Counted from the stretch's first letter, positions 1-8,475 are shown. The stretch: 64,000 nucleotides of DNA from Amycolatopsis sp. EV170708-02-1 (GCF_022479115.1 NZ_CP092497.1:3100001-3164000), one strand, 5' to 3'. A program made the numbers and translations. The notes: generated from the sequence alone by a model not told the origin.

Positions 1-455
1 GCATCGCCCGCAGCCAGGGCGACTCGAAGATGACCGCGACCGGGATGATGATCGGCACGCCGGACTTCGTCGCTCCCGAGCAGGCGATGGGCTCGCCCGC
101 CAGCCCGGCGTCGGACGCCTGGCAGCTCGCCGCGACGGTCAGCTACGCGCTCTCGGGCCAGCCGCCGCGCGGCACCCGGGAGACCCCGATGGCGGCGCTG
201 ATGGCCGCCGCCCGTGCCGAACCGGTGTCGAAGCTGCCGAACCGCAGCGCCCACGCCCGGATCCTCATCGCGTCACTCGACCAGGAGCCCCGCCGCCGCC
301 CGACGCTCACCGCCGTGCGACGCGACGTCGAAGGCTGGCTGGCTCGTGCCGGCAAGTCGCCGGACGGCCCGGTGACGCAAATCGTGCCGCGCCGCCCTCC
401 GCAGCAGCAGCCGCAGCCCCATCAGCAGCCGCAGCCTCAACGCCACCCGCGCTGA
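1..455 (+). CDS. Serine/threonine protein kinase, C-terminal part (5' end outside window)
   Basis: The reading frame is open from the window edge and stops with TGA at 453-455. It carries the end of an STPK catalytic domain: the activation-segment sequence GTPDFVAPEQ (the APE motif of subdomain VIII), SDAWQLAAT matching subdomain IX, and the conserved arginine in DQEPRRRPTL (subdomain XI). The domain is followed by a short tail rich in Pro and Gln and no transmembrane segment. The catalytic loop and Walker-like lysine lie outside the window, so activity cannot be judged. By family it phosphorylates Ser/Thr residues on partner proteins. A soluble kinase is suggested because no membrane anchor follows the domain. 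Confidence 0.9.
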   Translation, partial: IARSQGDSKMTATGMMIGTPDFVAPEQAMGSPASPASDAWQLAATVSYALSGQPPRGTRETPMAALMAAARAEPVSKLPNRSAHARILIASLDQEPRRRPTLTAVRRDVEGWLARAGKSPDGPVTQIVPRRPPQQQPQPHQQPQPQRHPR

Positions 456-467
456 CCTGCGGAAGGA

Positions 468-533
468 GAGCAAGGGACCTTTGCTACCACTTATCTCGAC
501 GTCGAGACAAGTGGTAGCAAAGGTCCCTTGCTC
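468..533. terminator. Long inverted repeat, likely bidirectional terminator and dispersed palindrome
   Basis: Arms 468-500 and 501-533 are reverse complements over 33 bp with one mismatch and no loop. It lies between the convergent kinase and lipoprotein genes, as expected for a shared terminator. Eighteen bases of the right arm (510-527, AGTGGTAGCAAAGGTCCC) recur exactly in the hairpin at 29560-29614. Confidence 0.75.
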
Positions 534-537
534 TTCC

Positions 538-1089
538 TCAGTCGACGATGACCCAGGTCCCGCCCTGCCAGGCCATGGTGAACGTCTTGGGCTGAGCCGC
601 CATCATCGCGATCTGCGGCGCGATCGCGCCCGGCGGGACGACGACCTTGTCCGGCCCCTTGCTCTGCAGTTTCGCCCGGTCCACGCGGGTGGCCTTCAGC
701 TTCTTCACGTCGTCGGCCGAAAGCATCCCGAACTGCATCGGGGTGAGTTGACGGCATTCCTTAATCCCGCCGTCGAACGCGGGCCCGGTGATCCGGCAGA
801 CGGTTTCGAGGTCCTTGTCGCCCAGCGCGTGGTGGTATTCCTCCATCACGCTCGCGGCCCCTTCCGGCGTGTGCGCCACCGCGCCGCCCGTGGCGGATTT
901 CGTGGCCTCGGAGACGGTCGCCGAAGGCCTCGAAGTACTGGCTTGTGTCGTGCTGGTGGCCGGCGCTTCGGAGGTGCTCGGAACGGCCGAGGACTGCGGC
1001 GACGCGGTTCCCGGAGTCTGCTCTTCGCACCCCGCGATCAAGAACAGTGCCGCGGCCGCGCAGGCCGCTCCGAGCGGTCGGATCGTCAT
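538..1089 (-). CDS. Putative secreted lipoprotein, function unknown
   Basis: This 183-residue protein starts with a lipoprotein signal peptide: MTIRP, a hydrophobic stretch, then the lipobox LIAGC at about residues 17-21, so it should be lipidated on Cys21 and sit on the outer face of the membrane. A Ser/Thr/Ala-rich linker (about 25-65) precedes a C-terminal domain of about 110 residues. That domain begins EGAASVMEEYHHAL and ends TMAWQGGTWVIVD, and it resembles the small NTF2-like domains (DUF4878 type) common in actinobacterial lipoproteins. The family assignment is by general appearance only. It is followed by another lipoprotein gene on the same strand. Confidence 0.8.
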   Translation of the reverse strand: MTIRPLGAACAAAALFLIAGCEEQTPGTASPQSSAVPSTSEAPATSTTQASTSRPSATVSEATKSATGGAVAHTPEGAASVMEEYHHALGDKDLETVCRITGPAFDGGIKECRQLTPMQFGMLSADDVKKLKATRVDRAKLQSKGPDKVVVPPGAIAPQIAMMAAQPKTFTMAWQGGTWVIVD

Positions 1090-1166
1090 GATGCCCCCTG
1101 TAGAGCTGCTGTTGACCAGCGAAGAGTAACAACTCGGGGCGAAGTGTCACACTTGAATCGGGAAAA

Positions 1167-2210
1167 TCACGAGTCCCCGGTGATCAGCCCCAGCATCGAC
1201 ACCGACAAGACGAGCTGGGCGGAGACGCAGGTCCGCGGCATCGCTTCCTTCTTCTTGCCGACGAAGTCGACCTGAACGACTTGGCCGTTGCTCAGCTGGA
1301 CGCTCAGGGCACAGGCGTCCGCGGTCTGCTCGAACCTGGCCTTCAGCGTGCCGAACTGCCCGTTCCGCACGTCCGCGCCCGGGTTCGGCGGCACGGCTTC
1401 GAGACCGCCCGTGCCCGTCGTGTACATCCCGACGACCTTCGCGTACGGGACCTCGTGAGTACAGGTCGGCCCGAGTGGCCCCTCGCCCTTCTGTGCGCCT
1501 TCGCGGCCCGCGTTGACCCCGGCGTAGTTCGTATGAGTGAACTTGACGACCTCGCAGATGTCCGCGTTCGTCAGCACACCGGCCGCGGGTTCCTGGACGG
1601 TGCTCGGCGCCGGTTTGCCACCGGCGAGCGGAACGAATTTCTTCAGCACCACTTCGGCGACCTTCTTCGCCAGTTCGCAGTGCTCGGCGCGCGTGCCTGC
1701 TTCGTCGCTGTTGACGTCATAGGCGTCGACAGCGATCGAGGCGTAGGCGCGGACGTCCATGTTGACCGAGCAGAACGTCACCGGCTCCGGATCGAAGGCA
1801 TAGGTCCGGCCCTTGATCCCGGCGATCTCCACCGGCTCCATCACCGCCGAATCCTGCGTGATCCAGCCGAACGGGCTGTAGGCGTGCACCTGCGCGCCCT
1901 TGTTGTTCGGGAACTCGAACTGACAGCCGCTCAGCACACCCTTGGCACTCGTGAGACCGAGCGGCTGCAGATCCGGCTTGATCGACTCGAGCCAGTCGCA
2001 GCCCTCTTCGCCGCGCTTCGCAGGCAGGGCCAGCGGCTGGTCGAGCACCTGATCGCTGAACCCCGACCCGTCGGCGGGCGGTTCGTATCGCGGGTACTTC
2101 GCCTCGCTCGCGCCGGGTGCCGAGCCCTCGCGGAAAGCCTTCCCGTCGATGGCGCCGGAACATCCGGTGAGCAGCAGGGCGACGGCCAGGAAATACGGCC
2201 AACGAGACAT
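1167..2210 (-). CDS. DUF3558-like lipoprotein
   Basis: This 347-residue protein starts MSRWPYFLAVALLLTGCSG, a signal peptide with lipobox LLTGC, so it is an exported lipoprotein. The body holds two similar cysteine-bearing halves, CDWLESIKPDLQPLGL with SGCQFEF and CEVVKFTHTNYAGVNAG with GPTCTHEV. This spacing of a leading Cys, an LxxLGL stretch and a second Cys is typical of DUF3558, a lipoprotein family expanded in Amycolatopsis and its relatives. The function of that family is unknown. It lies 77 bp upstream of the lipoprotein at 538-1089 on the same strand, so co-transcription is possible. Confidence 0.75.
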   Translation of the reverse strand: MSRWPYFLAVALLLTGCSGAIDGKAFREGSAPGASEAKYPRYEPPADGSGFSDQVLDQPLALPAKRGEEGCDWLESIKPDLQPLGLTSAKGVLSGCQFEFPNNKGAQVHAYSPFGWITQDSAVMEPVEIAGIKGRTYAFDPEPVTFCSVNMDVRAYASIAVDAYDVNSDEAGTRAEHCELAKKVAEVVLKKFVPLAGGKPAPSTVQEPAAGVLTNADICEVVKFTHTNYAGVNAGREGAQKGEGPLGPTCTHEVPYAKVVGMYTTGTGGLEAVPPNPGADVRNGQFGTLKARFEQTADACALSVQLSNGQVVQVDFVGKKKEAMPRTCVSAQLVLSVSMLGLITGDS

Positions 2211-2294
2211 GACGACCCCCAGTAGTCCTCAATTCGGACGGGAGTCTAAGCCGCTTCCGGGCGCTTCGCCGGGGCTTGGGTCAACCGATCGTGG

Positions 2295-3866
2295 TCACTT
2301 CCAGGACGGAAGCCACAACTCGGCGTTCCAGTGCTCGTTCGTGATCGCGTTGCCGTTCAGGATCGGCCACAACCAGGCGAAGTTGGCCACGACGAGGCCC
2401 ACGTAGAGGGCGACGACGAGCAGGCCGGTGCCCCGCCGCTCGAATCCGCGTTTCGCGCTCCCGAGGATCTGCCCGAGGACCAGCGTCAACCCGAGTACCA
2501 GGAACGGCGCCAGCGGCGTCGCGTAGAAGTAGTACATCTGGCGGTCGAGGTTGGTGAACCACGGCAGGAACCCGGCGAGGTAGCCGACGAGCACGGCGGC
2601 GTAGCGCCAGTCCGCGCGGAAGACCGAGCGCCACACGCTCCAGCCGAGCATCGGCAGCGCCAGCCACCACATCGCCGGCGTCCCGATCAGCATCGTCGCC
2701 CGCACACAGGTCGACTCGCCGCAGCCCGTCGCGTCCGTGCCGCCCGCGTACGCGTAGAGCATCGGCCGCAGCCCCATCGGCCAGGTCCATGGCTTCGACT
2801 CCCAGGGATGCGGTTTGTCCTTGGGCGTCACCAGGTTGGCGTGGAAGTCGAGCACGTTCATCGAATAGTCGCCGAGCGACCGCAACGCGGGCGGCATCCA
2901 GGCCCAGAAACCGGGATCGATGTCCTTGATGGCCACGTAGTTGCGGTCGGTCGCGGTCTCGCTCGCGAACCAGGCCCAGTAGCAGGCGAAGTACACCAGG
3001 ATCGGGATGACGACGATCGCCCACAGCGCGGGTAGCACGTCGCGGCGCAGCGTGCCGACCCATGGCCGCTGCACGCCGGCCGCCCGGCGGGCGGCGACGT
3101 CGAAGAAGACGGTGAGCAGCCCGAAGGCGGCGATGTAGTAGAGCGCCGACCATTTGACGCCGAAGGTCAGCCCGATCATCAGGCCGCCGGCGAACCTCCA
3201 CCACCGGAAACCCAGCTTCGGGCCGAACCGGGATTCGTCGATCCAGCCTTCGCGGACGGCCACGGCGAGCCGTCGCCGCACCTGGTCGCGGTCGCACAGC
3301 AGACAGGCGAACGCGGCGAGGACGAACAACGCGATGAAGATGTCGAGCATGCCCATACGTGACTGCAGGTGCAGGACGCCGTCGCTGATCACCAGGATTC
3401 CGGCGACCGCACCGAGCAGTGTCGACCGCGTGAGCCGCCGGGCGATCCGGATGGTGAGGAGCACGATCAGCGTGCCTGCCAGCGCCGGCATGATCCGCCA
3501 GCCCCAGGCGTTGTAGCCGAACAGCCACTCGCCGATCGCGATGAGATGCTTCGCCAGCGGCGGGTGGACGATCAGCTCGTAGCCGTAGTTGTCCTCGTAA
3601 CCGCCGTTGCGCAGCATCTGCCACGCCTGCGGGACGTAGTGCTTCTCGTCGAAGACGGGGGTGCCCTTGTCCGTGGGCGTTCCCAGGTTCTGGATCCGGA
3701 CGATGCCGCCGATGAGCGTCAGCACCAGCGTGACGATCCAGCCGCGCAGACGGTCCGTCGGCATGCCGCGGCCGAGGAGGGTGGCCTCCCGGTCGTTCGG
3801 TGGCCTGAGCGAGTCGACCGGATCCGGCCGCACGCTCTCGTTGTCGCGGGTCAGCAGTGCGGTCAC
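2295..3866 (-). CDS. pmt: Protein O-mannosyltransferase
   Basis: This 523-residue polytopic membrane enzyme transfers mannose from polyprenyl-phosphomannose to Ser/Thr of secreted proteins (GT39, the Rv1002c type). After an N-terminal cytoplasmic stretch the first membrane helix runs from about residue 42 (WIVTLVLTLIGGIV). The extracellular loop holds the conserved acidic pair in TPVFDEKHYVPQAW and the following YELIVHPPLAKHLIAIGEW. About ten further hydrophobic segments extend to the C-terminus. It is divergent from rsmI with a 68-bp gap, the arrangement seen in mycobacteria, which supports orthology. Secreted lipoproteins such as those next to it are typical substrates of the family. Confidence 0.95.
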   Translation of the reverse strand: MTALLTRDNESVRPDPVDSLRPPNDREATLLGRGMPTDRLRGWIVTLVLTLIGGIVRIQNLGTPTDKGTPVFDEKHYVPQAWQMLRNGGYEDNYGYELIVHPPLAKHLIAIGEWLFGYNAWGWRIMPALAGTLIVLLTIRIARRLTRSTLLGAVAGILVISDGVLHLQSRMGMLDIFIALFVLAAFACLLCDRDQVRRRLAVAVREGWIDESRFGPKLGFRWWRFAGGLMIGLTFGVKWSALYYIAAFGLLTVFFDVAARRAAGVQRPWVGTLRRDVLPALWAIVVIPILVYFACYWAWFASETATDRNYVAIKDIDPGFWAWMPPALRSLGDYSMNVLDFHANLVTPKDKPHPWESKPWTWPMGLRPMLYAYAGGTDATGCGESTCVRATMLIGTPAMWWLALPMLGWSVWRSVFRADWRYAAVLVGYLAGFLPWFTNLDRQMYYFYATPLAPFLVLGLTLVLGQILGSAKRGFERRGTGLLVVALYVGLVVANFAWLWPILNGNAITNEHWNAELWLPSWK

Positions 3867-3934
3867 GGGGCATGATCCTACGGGCGGAAGAGTGAACTCG
3901 GTGTCCGGATCTGCGAACCGGTTAACCTTCGGGA

Positions 3935-4771
3935 ATGACCGAAGGACGCCTCGTGCTGGCAGCCACCCCGCTCGGAGACGTCCGTGACGCTTCGCCGCGC
4001 CTGTCCGAAGCCCTCGCGACGGCCGACGTGATCGCCGCCGAAGACACCCGGCGCCTGCGCTCCCTCACAGCGGCTCTCGACGTCTCACCGGTCGGACGCG
4101 TCGTCAGCTTCTACGAGGACGTCGAGACCGCCCGTCTGCCGAAGCTGCTCGAATCGCTTCAAGCCGGTGAGACGGTGCTCCTGGTGACCGACGCGGGGAT
4201 GCCGAGCGTCTCGGATCCCGGGTTCCGCCTGGTGGCGGCCTGCGTCGAGGCGGAGGTGCCGGTGACCTGCCTGCCCGGCCCGTCCGCGGTGACCACGGCG
4301 CTCGCGCTGTCCGGCCTGCCCTGCGACCGTTTCTGTTTCGAAGGTTTCGCTCCGCGCAAGCCCGGTGAACGGGCGAAATGGCTCGGTTCGCTGAAGGACG
4401 AGCCCCGTACGGCCGTGTTCTTCGAGTCGCCGCATCGCCTCGCGAGCACGCTCGCCGACGCCGCCGACGTCCTGGGCCCCGAGCGTCGCGCCGCCGTTTG
4501 CCGCGAATTGACCAAAACCTACGAAGAGGTCAAACGCGGCAATCTGCCGGATTTGGCCGCTTGGGCCGCCGAAGGGGTCAAAGGCGAGATCACCGTCGTT
4601 CTGGCGGGCGCGCCGCCGCGCTCGGTGAGCGTCGAGGACCTGGTCTCGGAGGTCTCTTCGCGGGTCTCGGCAGGTGAACGCCTCAAATCCGCCGCCGCCG
4701 AGGTCGCCGAGGCGGCCGGGGTGTCGAAGAAGGAGCTCTACGACGCGGTTCTCGCTTCCCGCAAGCGCTAG
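3935..4771 (+). CDS. rsmI: 16S rRNA 2'-O-ribose C1402 methyltransferase
   Basis: This 278-residue SAM-dependent methyltransferase of the tetrapyrrole-methylase fold 2'-O-methylates C1402 of 16S rRNA at the decoding centre. Family motifs are all present: LVLAATPLGDVRDAS near the N-terminus, AAEDTRRLRSL, the glycine-rich VTDAGMPSVSDPGFRLV, PGPSAVTTALALSGLP, and the RCREL-like VCRELTKTYEEV. Length is normal. ATG at 3935 follows a 68-bp intergenic region shared with pmt. Its stop overlaps by four bases the stop of the convergent TetR gene. Confidence 0.96.
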   Translation: MTEGRLVLAATPLGDVRDASPRLSEALATADVIAAEDTRRLRSLTAALDVSPVGRVVSFYEDVETARLPKLLESLQAGETVLLVTDAGMPSVSDPGFRLVAACVEAEVPVTCLPGPSAVTTALALSGLPCDRFCFEGFAPRKPGERAKWLGSLKDEPRTAVFFESPHRLASTLADAADVLGPERRAAVCRELTKTYEEVKRGNLPDLAAWAAEGVKGEITVVLAGAPPRSVSVEDLVSEVSSRVSAGERLKSAAAEVAEAAGVSKKELYDAVLASRKR

Positions 4772-5349
4772 GACAGCAAGGCCGTCACGGCCGCGTGTGC
4801 CTTGCCGGCGTCGGGTTCGTCGCCGGTGATGACATCGGTGTAGATGAAGGACTCGCCGATCCGCACCAGCAGATAAGCCAGGTCTTCGACCGGCAGCGGC
4901 GGAGTGAGCCGCCCGGCCTCGACCTCTTCGTCCAGAAACTCGCGCATCTTCGCGATCGCGCGACTCTGCACCACGCTGGCCTTGGTCGTCAGGATCCGCA
5001 GTGCCCGCTCGGGCTCGTTGCGCAGGAACTCCCGGAACGGTTTCGAGCCGTTCACGGTCCGGACGAAGGTGCCGACGAGCTCCGCGATCCCTTCCGCGCC
5101 GCGCCCGAGCTTGCCGGAAGACCGCGCTTCGAAGACCTCCACGGTCATCGACCACAGGATTTCGCCGAGCAGCTGATCCCGGCCGCCGACCCATCGGTGC
5201 AGGGTCGCCCGGCTGATCCCCAGCTCGCTCGCCAGCTCGCCCATGTCCACCCGGCGCCCCTCCAGAAAGCGGGCGCGCGCGATCGTGAACGCGCGCAGGG
5301 CGTCCGGGCGCGGCGAAGTCAGCTGGCGTTCGAGTGCGGTTTCGATGAG
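4768..5349 (-). CDS. TetR-family regulator (QsdR-like) with no standard start codon
   Basis: The protein has a TetR DNA-binding domain: the frame reads ALRAFTIARARFLEGRRVDM, then GELASELGISRATLHRWVGG with a clear helix-turn-helix, then a C-terminal ligand domain containing REFLRNEPERAL. The first standard start in frame is GTG at 5250, but that would remove the first helix of the domain. The frame stays open to 5358 with no ATG, GTG or TTG; only CTG (5322) or rarer codons are available. An ATG at 5355-5357 lies one frame away and would join if one base were missing. It is divergent from the quinone reductase gene across two operators, so it probably represses both. Confidence 0.8.
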   Translation of the reverse strand, partial: LIETALERQLTSPRPDALRAFTIARARFLEGRRVDMGELASELGISRATLHRWVGGRDQLLGEILWSMTVEVFEARSSGKLGRGAEGIAELVGTFVRTVNGSKPFREFLRNEPERALRILTTKASVVQSRAIAKMREFLDEEVEAGRLTPPLPVEDLAYLLVRIGESFIYTDVITGDEPDAGKAHAAVTALLS

Positions 5350-5401
5350 TGAAACATATCACGCAATGTCTCAGGCATGAGACATATGCAAGAATGTCTC
5401 A
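5350..5401. promoter_or_regulatory. Two tandem 24-bp operators for the adjacent TetR regulator
   Basis: Site 1 (5350-5373) and site 2 (5378-5401) both read TGARACAT, eight bases, ATGTCTCA. Site 2 is a perfect inverted repeat and site 1 has one change. Centres are 28 bp apart. They fill the divergent intergenic space between the TetR gene and the oxidoreductase gene, so autoregulation and control of the oxidoreductase are inferred. Confidence 0.8.
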
Positions 5402-5421
5402 TCTCGACGAGGAGGAAGCGG

Positions 5422-6381
5422 ATGCGCGCAGTACAGGTGACCGAGTTCGGCGGACCCGAGGTGCTCAACCTCGTCGACCTTCCCGATCCCGTCCCCGGTC
5501 CAGGTCAGCGGCTGGTCGACGTCGACCGGATCGGCATCAACTACGCCGATACCCACCAGGCGGAAAACTCGTACCTCGCACCGAGCAAGCTCCCGCTCGT
5601 CCCCGGCGGCGAGATCGTCGGCCGCACCGCCGACGGCAAGCGGGTCGTCGCGCTGCTCAACGGCGGTGGCGGCTATGCCGAACGCGCGGTGGCCGACGAC
5701 GTCACCAGCTACGAGGTTCCCGACGGCGTCGACGACCTGACCGCGCTCTCCTTCATCGTCCAGGGCACCACGGCCTCGCTTCTGCTGCGCAAGAGCGCCC
5801 ATCTCGAACCCGGCGAAACCGTCGTCGTGCACGCGGCCGCGGGCGGGGTCGGCTCCATCGCCGTGCAGCTGGCGAAAGCCTGGGGAGCGAGCCGGGTCAT
5901 CGCCACCGCCAGCAGCGACGAAAAGCGCGCCCTCGCCCTCGAACTGGGCGCCGACTTCGCCATCGATTCGCGGGCCGAGAACATGACCGACGCGCTCCGC
6001 GAGGCGAACGGCGGCAAACGCGTCGACATCGTGCTCGACATGACCGGTGGCACGGTCACGGACCAGAGCATCGCGGCCCTCGCGCCGTTCGGCCGTCTCG
6101 CGTTCTACGGCATGGCCAGCCGCGAGAACCCGAAGCCGATCGAAGCCCGCAACCTCCTCGGGCACAGCACCACCGTGGCCGGGATGTGGCTGCCGCACGC
6201 TTTCAAACTCCCCGGCGACGTCTTCGGCCGCGCGCTCGACGAGCTTTTCGAGCTGGCTCTCGCCGGCCGGATCCGCGCTGTCGCCGGAGGCGAGTACGCG
6301 CTGTCCGACGCGCGCGCCGCCCACGAGGCCCTCCGCTCGCGCGGCACGATGGGCAAGCTCCTGCTGGACCCCACCAAGTAG
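5422..6381 (+). CDS. Zinc-independent NADPH:quinone oxidoreductase (MDR family)
   Basis: This 319-residue medium-chain dehydrogenase/reductase begins MRAVQVTEFGGPEVLNLVDL, typical of zinc-free quinone reductases. The Rossmann motif is VVVHAAAGGVGSIAVQLAKA at about residues 135-155, followed by ATASSDEKRALALELGAD. The catalytic-zinc cysteines and histidines of alcohol dehydrogenases are absent. I chose ATG 5422 because a GAGGAGGAAG ribosome-binding site lies just upstream; an in-frame ATG at 5377 falls inside operator site 2. By family it reduces quinones or enones using NADPH in the cytoplasm. The divergent TetR gene suggests induction by an electrophile or quinone ligand. Confidence 0.92.
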   Translation: MRAVQVTEFGGPEVLNLVDLPDPVPGPGQRLVDVDRIGINYADTHQAENSYLAPSKLPLVPGGEIVGRTADGKRVVALLNGGGGYAERAVADDVTSYEVPDGVDDLTALSFIVQGTTASLLLRKSAHLEPGETVVVHAAAGGVGSIAVQLAKAWGASRVIATASSDEKRALALELGADFAIDSRAENMTDALREANGGKRVDIVLDMTGGTVTDQSIAALAPFGRLAFYGMASRENPKPIEARNLLGHSTTVAGMWLPHAFKLPGDVFGRALDELFELALAGRIRAVAGGEYALSDARAAHEALRSRGTMGKLLLDPTK

Positions 6382-7650
6382 CTAGCCGAGCAGGTGCTCC
6401 AGCGGAGCGGACTTGTGCAGGCACTCCTGCCATTCCGCGTCGCTGTCGGAGTCGGCGGTGATCCCACCGCCGACTCCGAGCGCGATCGTGCCTTCGTGGA
6501 TTTCGAAGGTTCTGATCGCGACGTTCAGTTCCAGGCCGGCGATCGGCGAAGCGAGCCCGATCGCACCGGTGTAGACGCCGCGCGCGGTGGGCTCCAGCTC
6601 GGCGATCAGGTCCAGCGCCCGGATCTTCGGCGCGCCCGTCACCGAACCCGGCGGGAACGTGGCCGCCAGCAGCGCCGCGTCGTCGATCCCGTCGGCGAGC
6701 GATCCCTCCACAGTGGACTCCAGATGCCAGACCCCCGGCGCGGGCCGGACCGCGAGCAGCTCGGGGACACGGACGCTGCCGGTGGCGCACACCCGGCCGA
6801 GATCGTTGCGGACGAGATCGGTGATCATCACGTTTTCGGCGACGTCCTTGGTGGATTCCCGAAGCCGTCGCGCGAGGTGCTCGTCAGCGGGGTTCCGCCT
6901 CGGCAGGGTGCCCTTGATCGGCGTCGACCGGACGCGTCGTCCATGCCTGGCAAGGAAAAGCTCGGGAGAGAACGAGACGACCGAGCCCCAGTCTCCGGCG
7001 AGGAACGCCGCCCGGCGGGCTCCCAGACGACGCACGCCTTCGGCGAACAACGCGATCGGATCGCCCGTGAACCTGCCGCCGAAGCGAGCGCAGATGTTCG
7101 CTTGGAAGAGCTCGCCGGCTTCGATCGCGTGCACACACGCCTTGACGGCGTCGTAGTGCTCCGAAGGAAGCGGCCGTGCCAACGGGCCGGAACTCCAGGT
7201 CGTCGCCTCGGGAAGCTCGGCGAGCGCGGATTCCACCGCGGACACCTCGGCGACCGGATCCGGAGCACCGTCGGGAACCAGGGCTTCGAACCACCACGAC
7301 CCGTTCGCGTCCAGCCGGAGAACCCGGTCGACCCAGCCCCACGCGGCCGGCGGAAGCTCCCCGGAACGGCCCGACGGATCGGTCAGGTCGTACCCCAGGT
7401 AACCGAACCAGCCGCCCCCGACCGCGCCGGGCACCGCGTCACGAACGTCCGGCATCCGAGTGGGGATCGAGAACGCTTCGGCCACGTCACGGACCGGAGT
7501 CAGGGAAGCGTTCAGCGCGATGACCGCGCGCGAAGAGAACCACTCTCCGCAAAGCGCGGCGGGCGGTGCGAGGCCGAGCTTCTCGGCGCGTGCGCCGAGG
7601 ACCGCCAGTGCCCGTTCGGGCCCGACGTCGGTCCGCAGCTTCCGGCACAT
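6382..7650 (-). CDS. pabB: Aminodeoxychorismate synthase component I
   Basis: This chorismate-binding enzyme of about 422 residues makes 4-amino-4-deoxychorismate for folate synthesis. Diagnostic stretches are VSFSPELFLARHGRRV, STPIKGTLPRR, ENVMITDLVRNDLGRV, PGSVTGAPKIRALDLI, RGVYTGAIG and LGVGGGITADSD. Start ATG 7650 gives MCRKLRTDVGPERAL; the frame is open about 36 codons further upstream but that stretch does not look like the family. No glutaminase partner (pabA) or lyase (pabC) is adjacent. An anthranilate-synthase paralogue is possible, but position relative to metG matches mycobacterial pabB (Rv1005c). Confidence 0.9.
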   Translation of the reverse strand: MCRKLRTDVGPERALAVLGARAEKLGLAPPAALCGEWFSSRAVIALNASLTPVRDVAEAFSIPTRMPDVRDAVPGAVGGGWFGYLGYDLTDPSGRSGELPPAAWGWVDRVLRLDANGSWWFEALVPDGAPDPVAEVSAVESALAELPEATTWSSGPLARPLPSEHYDAVKACVHAIEAGELFQANICARFGGRFTGDPIALFAEGVRRLGARRAAFLAGDWGSVVSFSPELFLARHGRRVRSTPIKGTLPRRNPADEHLARRLRESTKDVAENVMITDLVRNDLGRVCATGSVRVPELLAVRPAPGVWHLESTVEGSLADGIDDAALLAATFPPGSVTGAPKIRALDLIAELEPTARGVYTGAIGLASPIAGLELNVAIRTFEIHEGTIALGVGGGITADSDSDAEWQECLHKSAPLEHLLG

Positions 7651-7768
7651 CAACCGCACGCGACATTGTCGCCGTCCGGGTGGCCGGAAAAGCAACCCGC
7701 GCCCAGCGGAAAGTGAGATCCGCGACCACGCGGTGACGTCGTGCGCATCCGCCGTCACGCAGCGGAAA

Positions 7769-8389
7769 CTACAAGAGCACGTCGGTCAGTTTGAAGGGAT
7801 AGACCACCGCGTCCTGCGCGATCGGTCCGTCCACACCGGGCAGGCCGTCGCCGAAACCGTGCTGATGCAATCCCAGCCGCGAGTGGAACCATCCCGGTCT
7901 CCCCGGGATCTCGTTGTGCCTGACCAGCCACAACACCACTTCGCTGTCCGCCCACTTGTCCGGCCGCAACCGGTTCGTCCAGCAGTCGAGGCTCGCGTAC
8001 ACGAGGACGCGTTCGACGCGCGCCGCATGCCTGACGTGTTTGATCCACGCCTTGATGAACCGGTCGTCGACGCTGGGCGCCTCCACTTCGAGCGCGGGCG
8101 CGAGCGAACCGGGCGCGAAGGCGCCGAGCGCGCTCGCCGTCCGCACGAAATGGTCGGCTTGGTCGTGGACGGCACCAGGACGTGCGTAGTGCCGCGCGCC
8201 CGTGTGGATACCGGCGTGCTGCGCGCCGGTCAGATTGCGTTCCGCCGCGGCGTCCCGCCAGTTGGTGTTTTCGGTGACGGTGACCGACGCGAACCGGATA
8301 TCGGCGCCGCGCACCGCCGCCCAGTCCGTCACCGACTCACGGTGGGACAGGGTGACGCCGTGCTCGCCTTCCGGATCCAGCAAACCCAC
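7769..8389 (-). CDS. GH25 (lysozyme-like) fold protein with substituted catalytic residues
   Basis: About 206 residues match the glycoside hydrolase 25 fold: GVTLSHRESVTDWAAVRGA where the family has GxDVSHxQ...DW, then HTGARHYARPGAVHDQADHF, PALEVEAP where the family has PxLDVE, ERVLVYASLDCWTNRL, and a C-terminal FGDGLPGVDG. The usual first aspartate is replaced by Thr and the DxE pair reads ExE, so muramidase activity is doubtful. There is no signal peptide. Start is GTG 8389 or TTG 8383; the TTG sits at a better distance from a GAGG sequence. It follows the ABC operon on the same strand after a hairpin. Confidence 0.7.
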   Translation of the reverse strand: MGLLDPEGEHGVTLSHRESVTDWAAVRGADIRFASVTVTENTNWRDAAAERNLTGAQHAGIHTGARHYARPGAVHDQADHFVRTASALGAFAPGSLAPALEVEAPSVDDRFIKAWIKHVRHAARVERVLVYASLDCWTNRLRPDKWADSEVVLWLVRHNEIPGRPGWFHSRLGLHQHGFGDGLPGVDGPIAQDAVVYPFKLTDVLL

Positions 8390-8414
8390 CCGCCTCGAAT
8401 TTCGCCCCAGTACG

Positions 8415-8465
8415 ACCGAAAGGTCACCATACGTCCGCGGAGCGGCCGCAAGGTGACCTTTCGGT
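8415..8465. terminator. Hairpin with perfect 14-bp arms
   Basis: Arms ACCGAAAGGTCACC (8415-8428) and GGTGACCTTTCGGT (8452-8465) are perfectly complementary around a 23-nt loop. It lies just after the ABC permease gene and just before the GH25-like gene, so it probably ends the ABC transcript. Its core resembles other hairpins in this window. Confidence 0.7.
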
Positions 8466-8475
8466 ACAGCGTGTC

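Noticed and set aside
481..1275. A 264-codon plus-strand frame opposite the lipoprotein at 538-1089
   Set aside because: It starts inside the palindrome and has Arg-rich antisense composition, whereas the minus-strand frame has a signal peptide and lipobox.
3917..3924. AACCGGTT palindrome between pmt and rsmI as an operator
   Set aside because: Eight bases is too short to support a site in GC-rich DNA, and no second copy is nearby.
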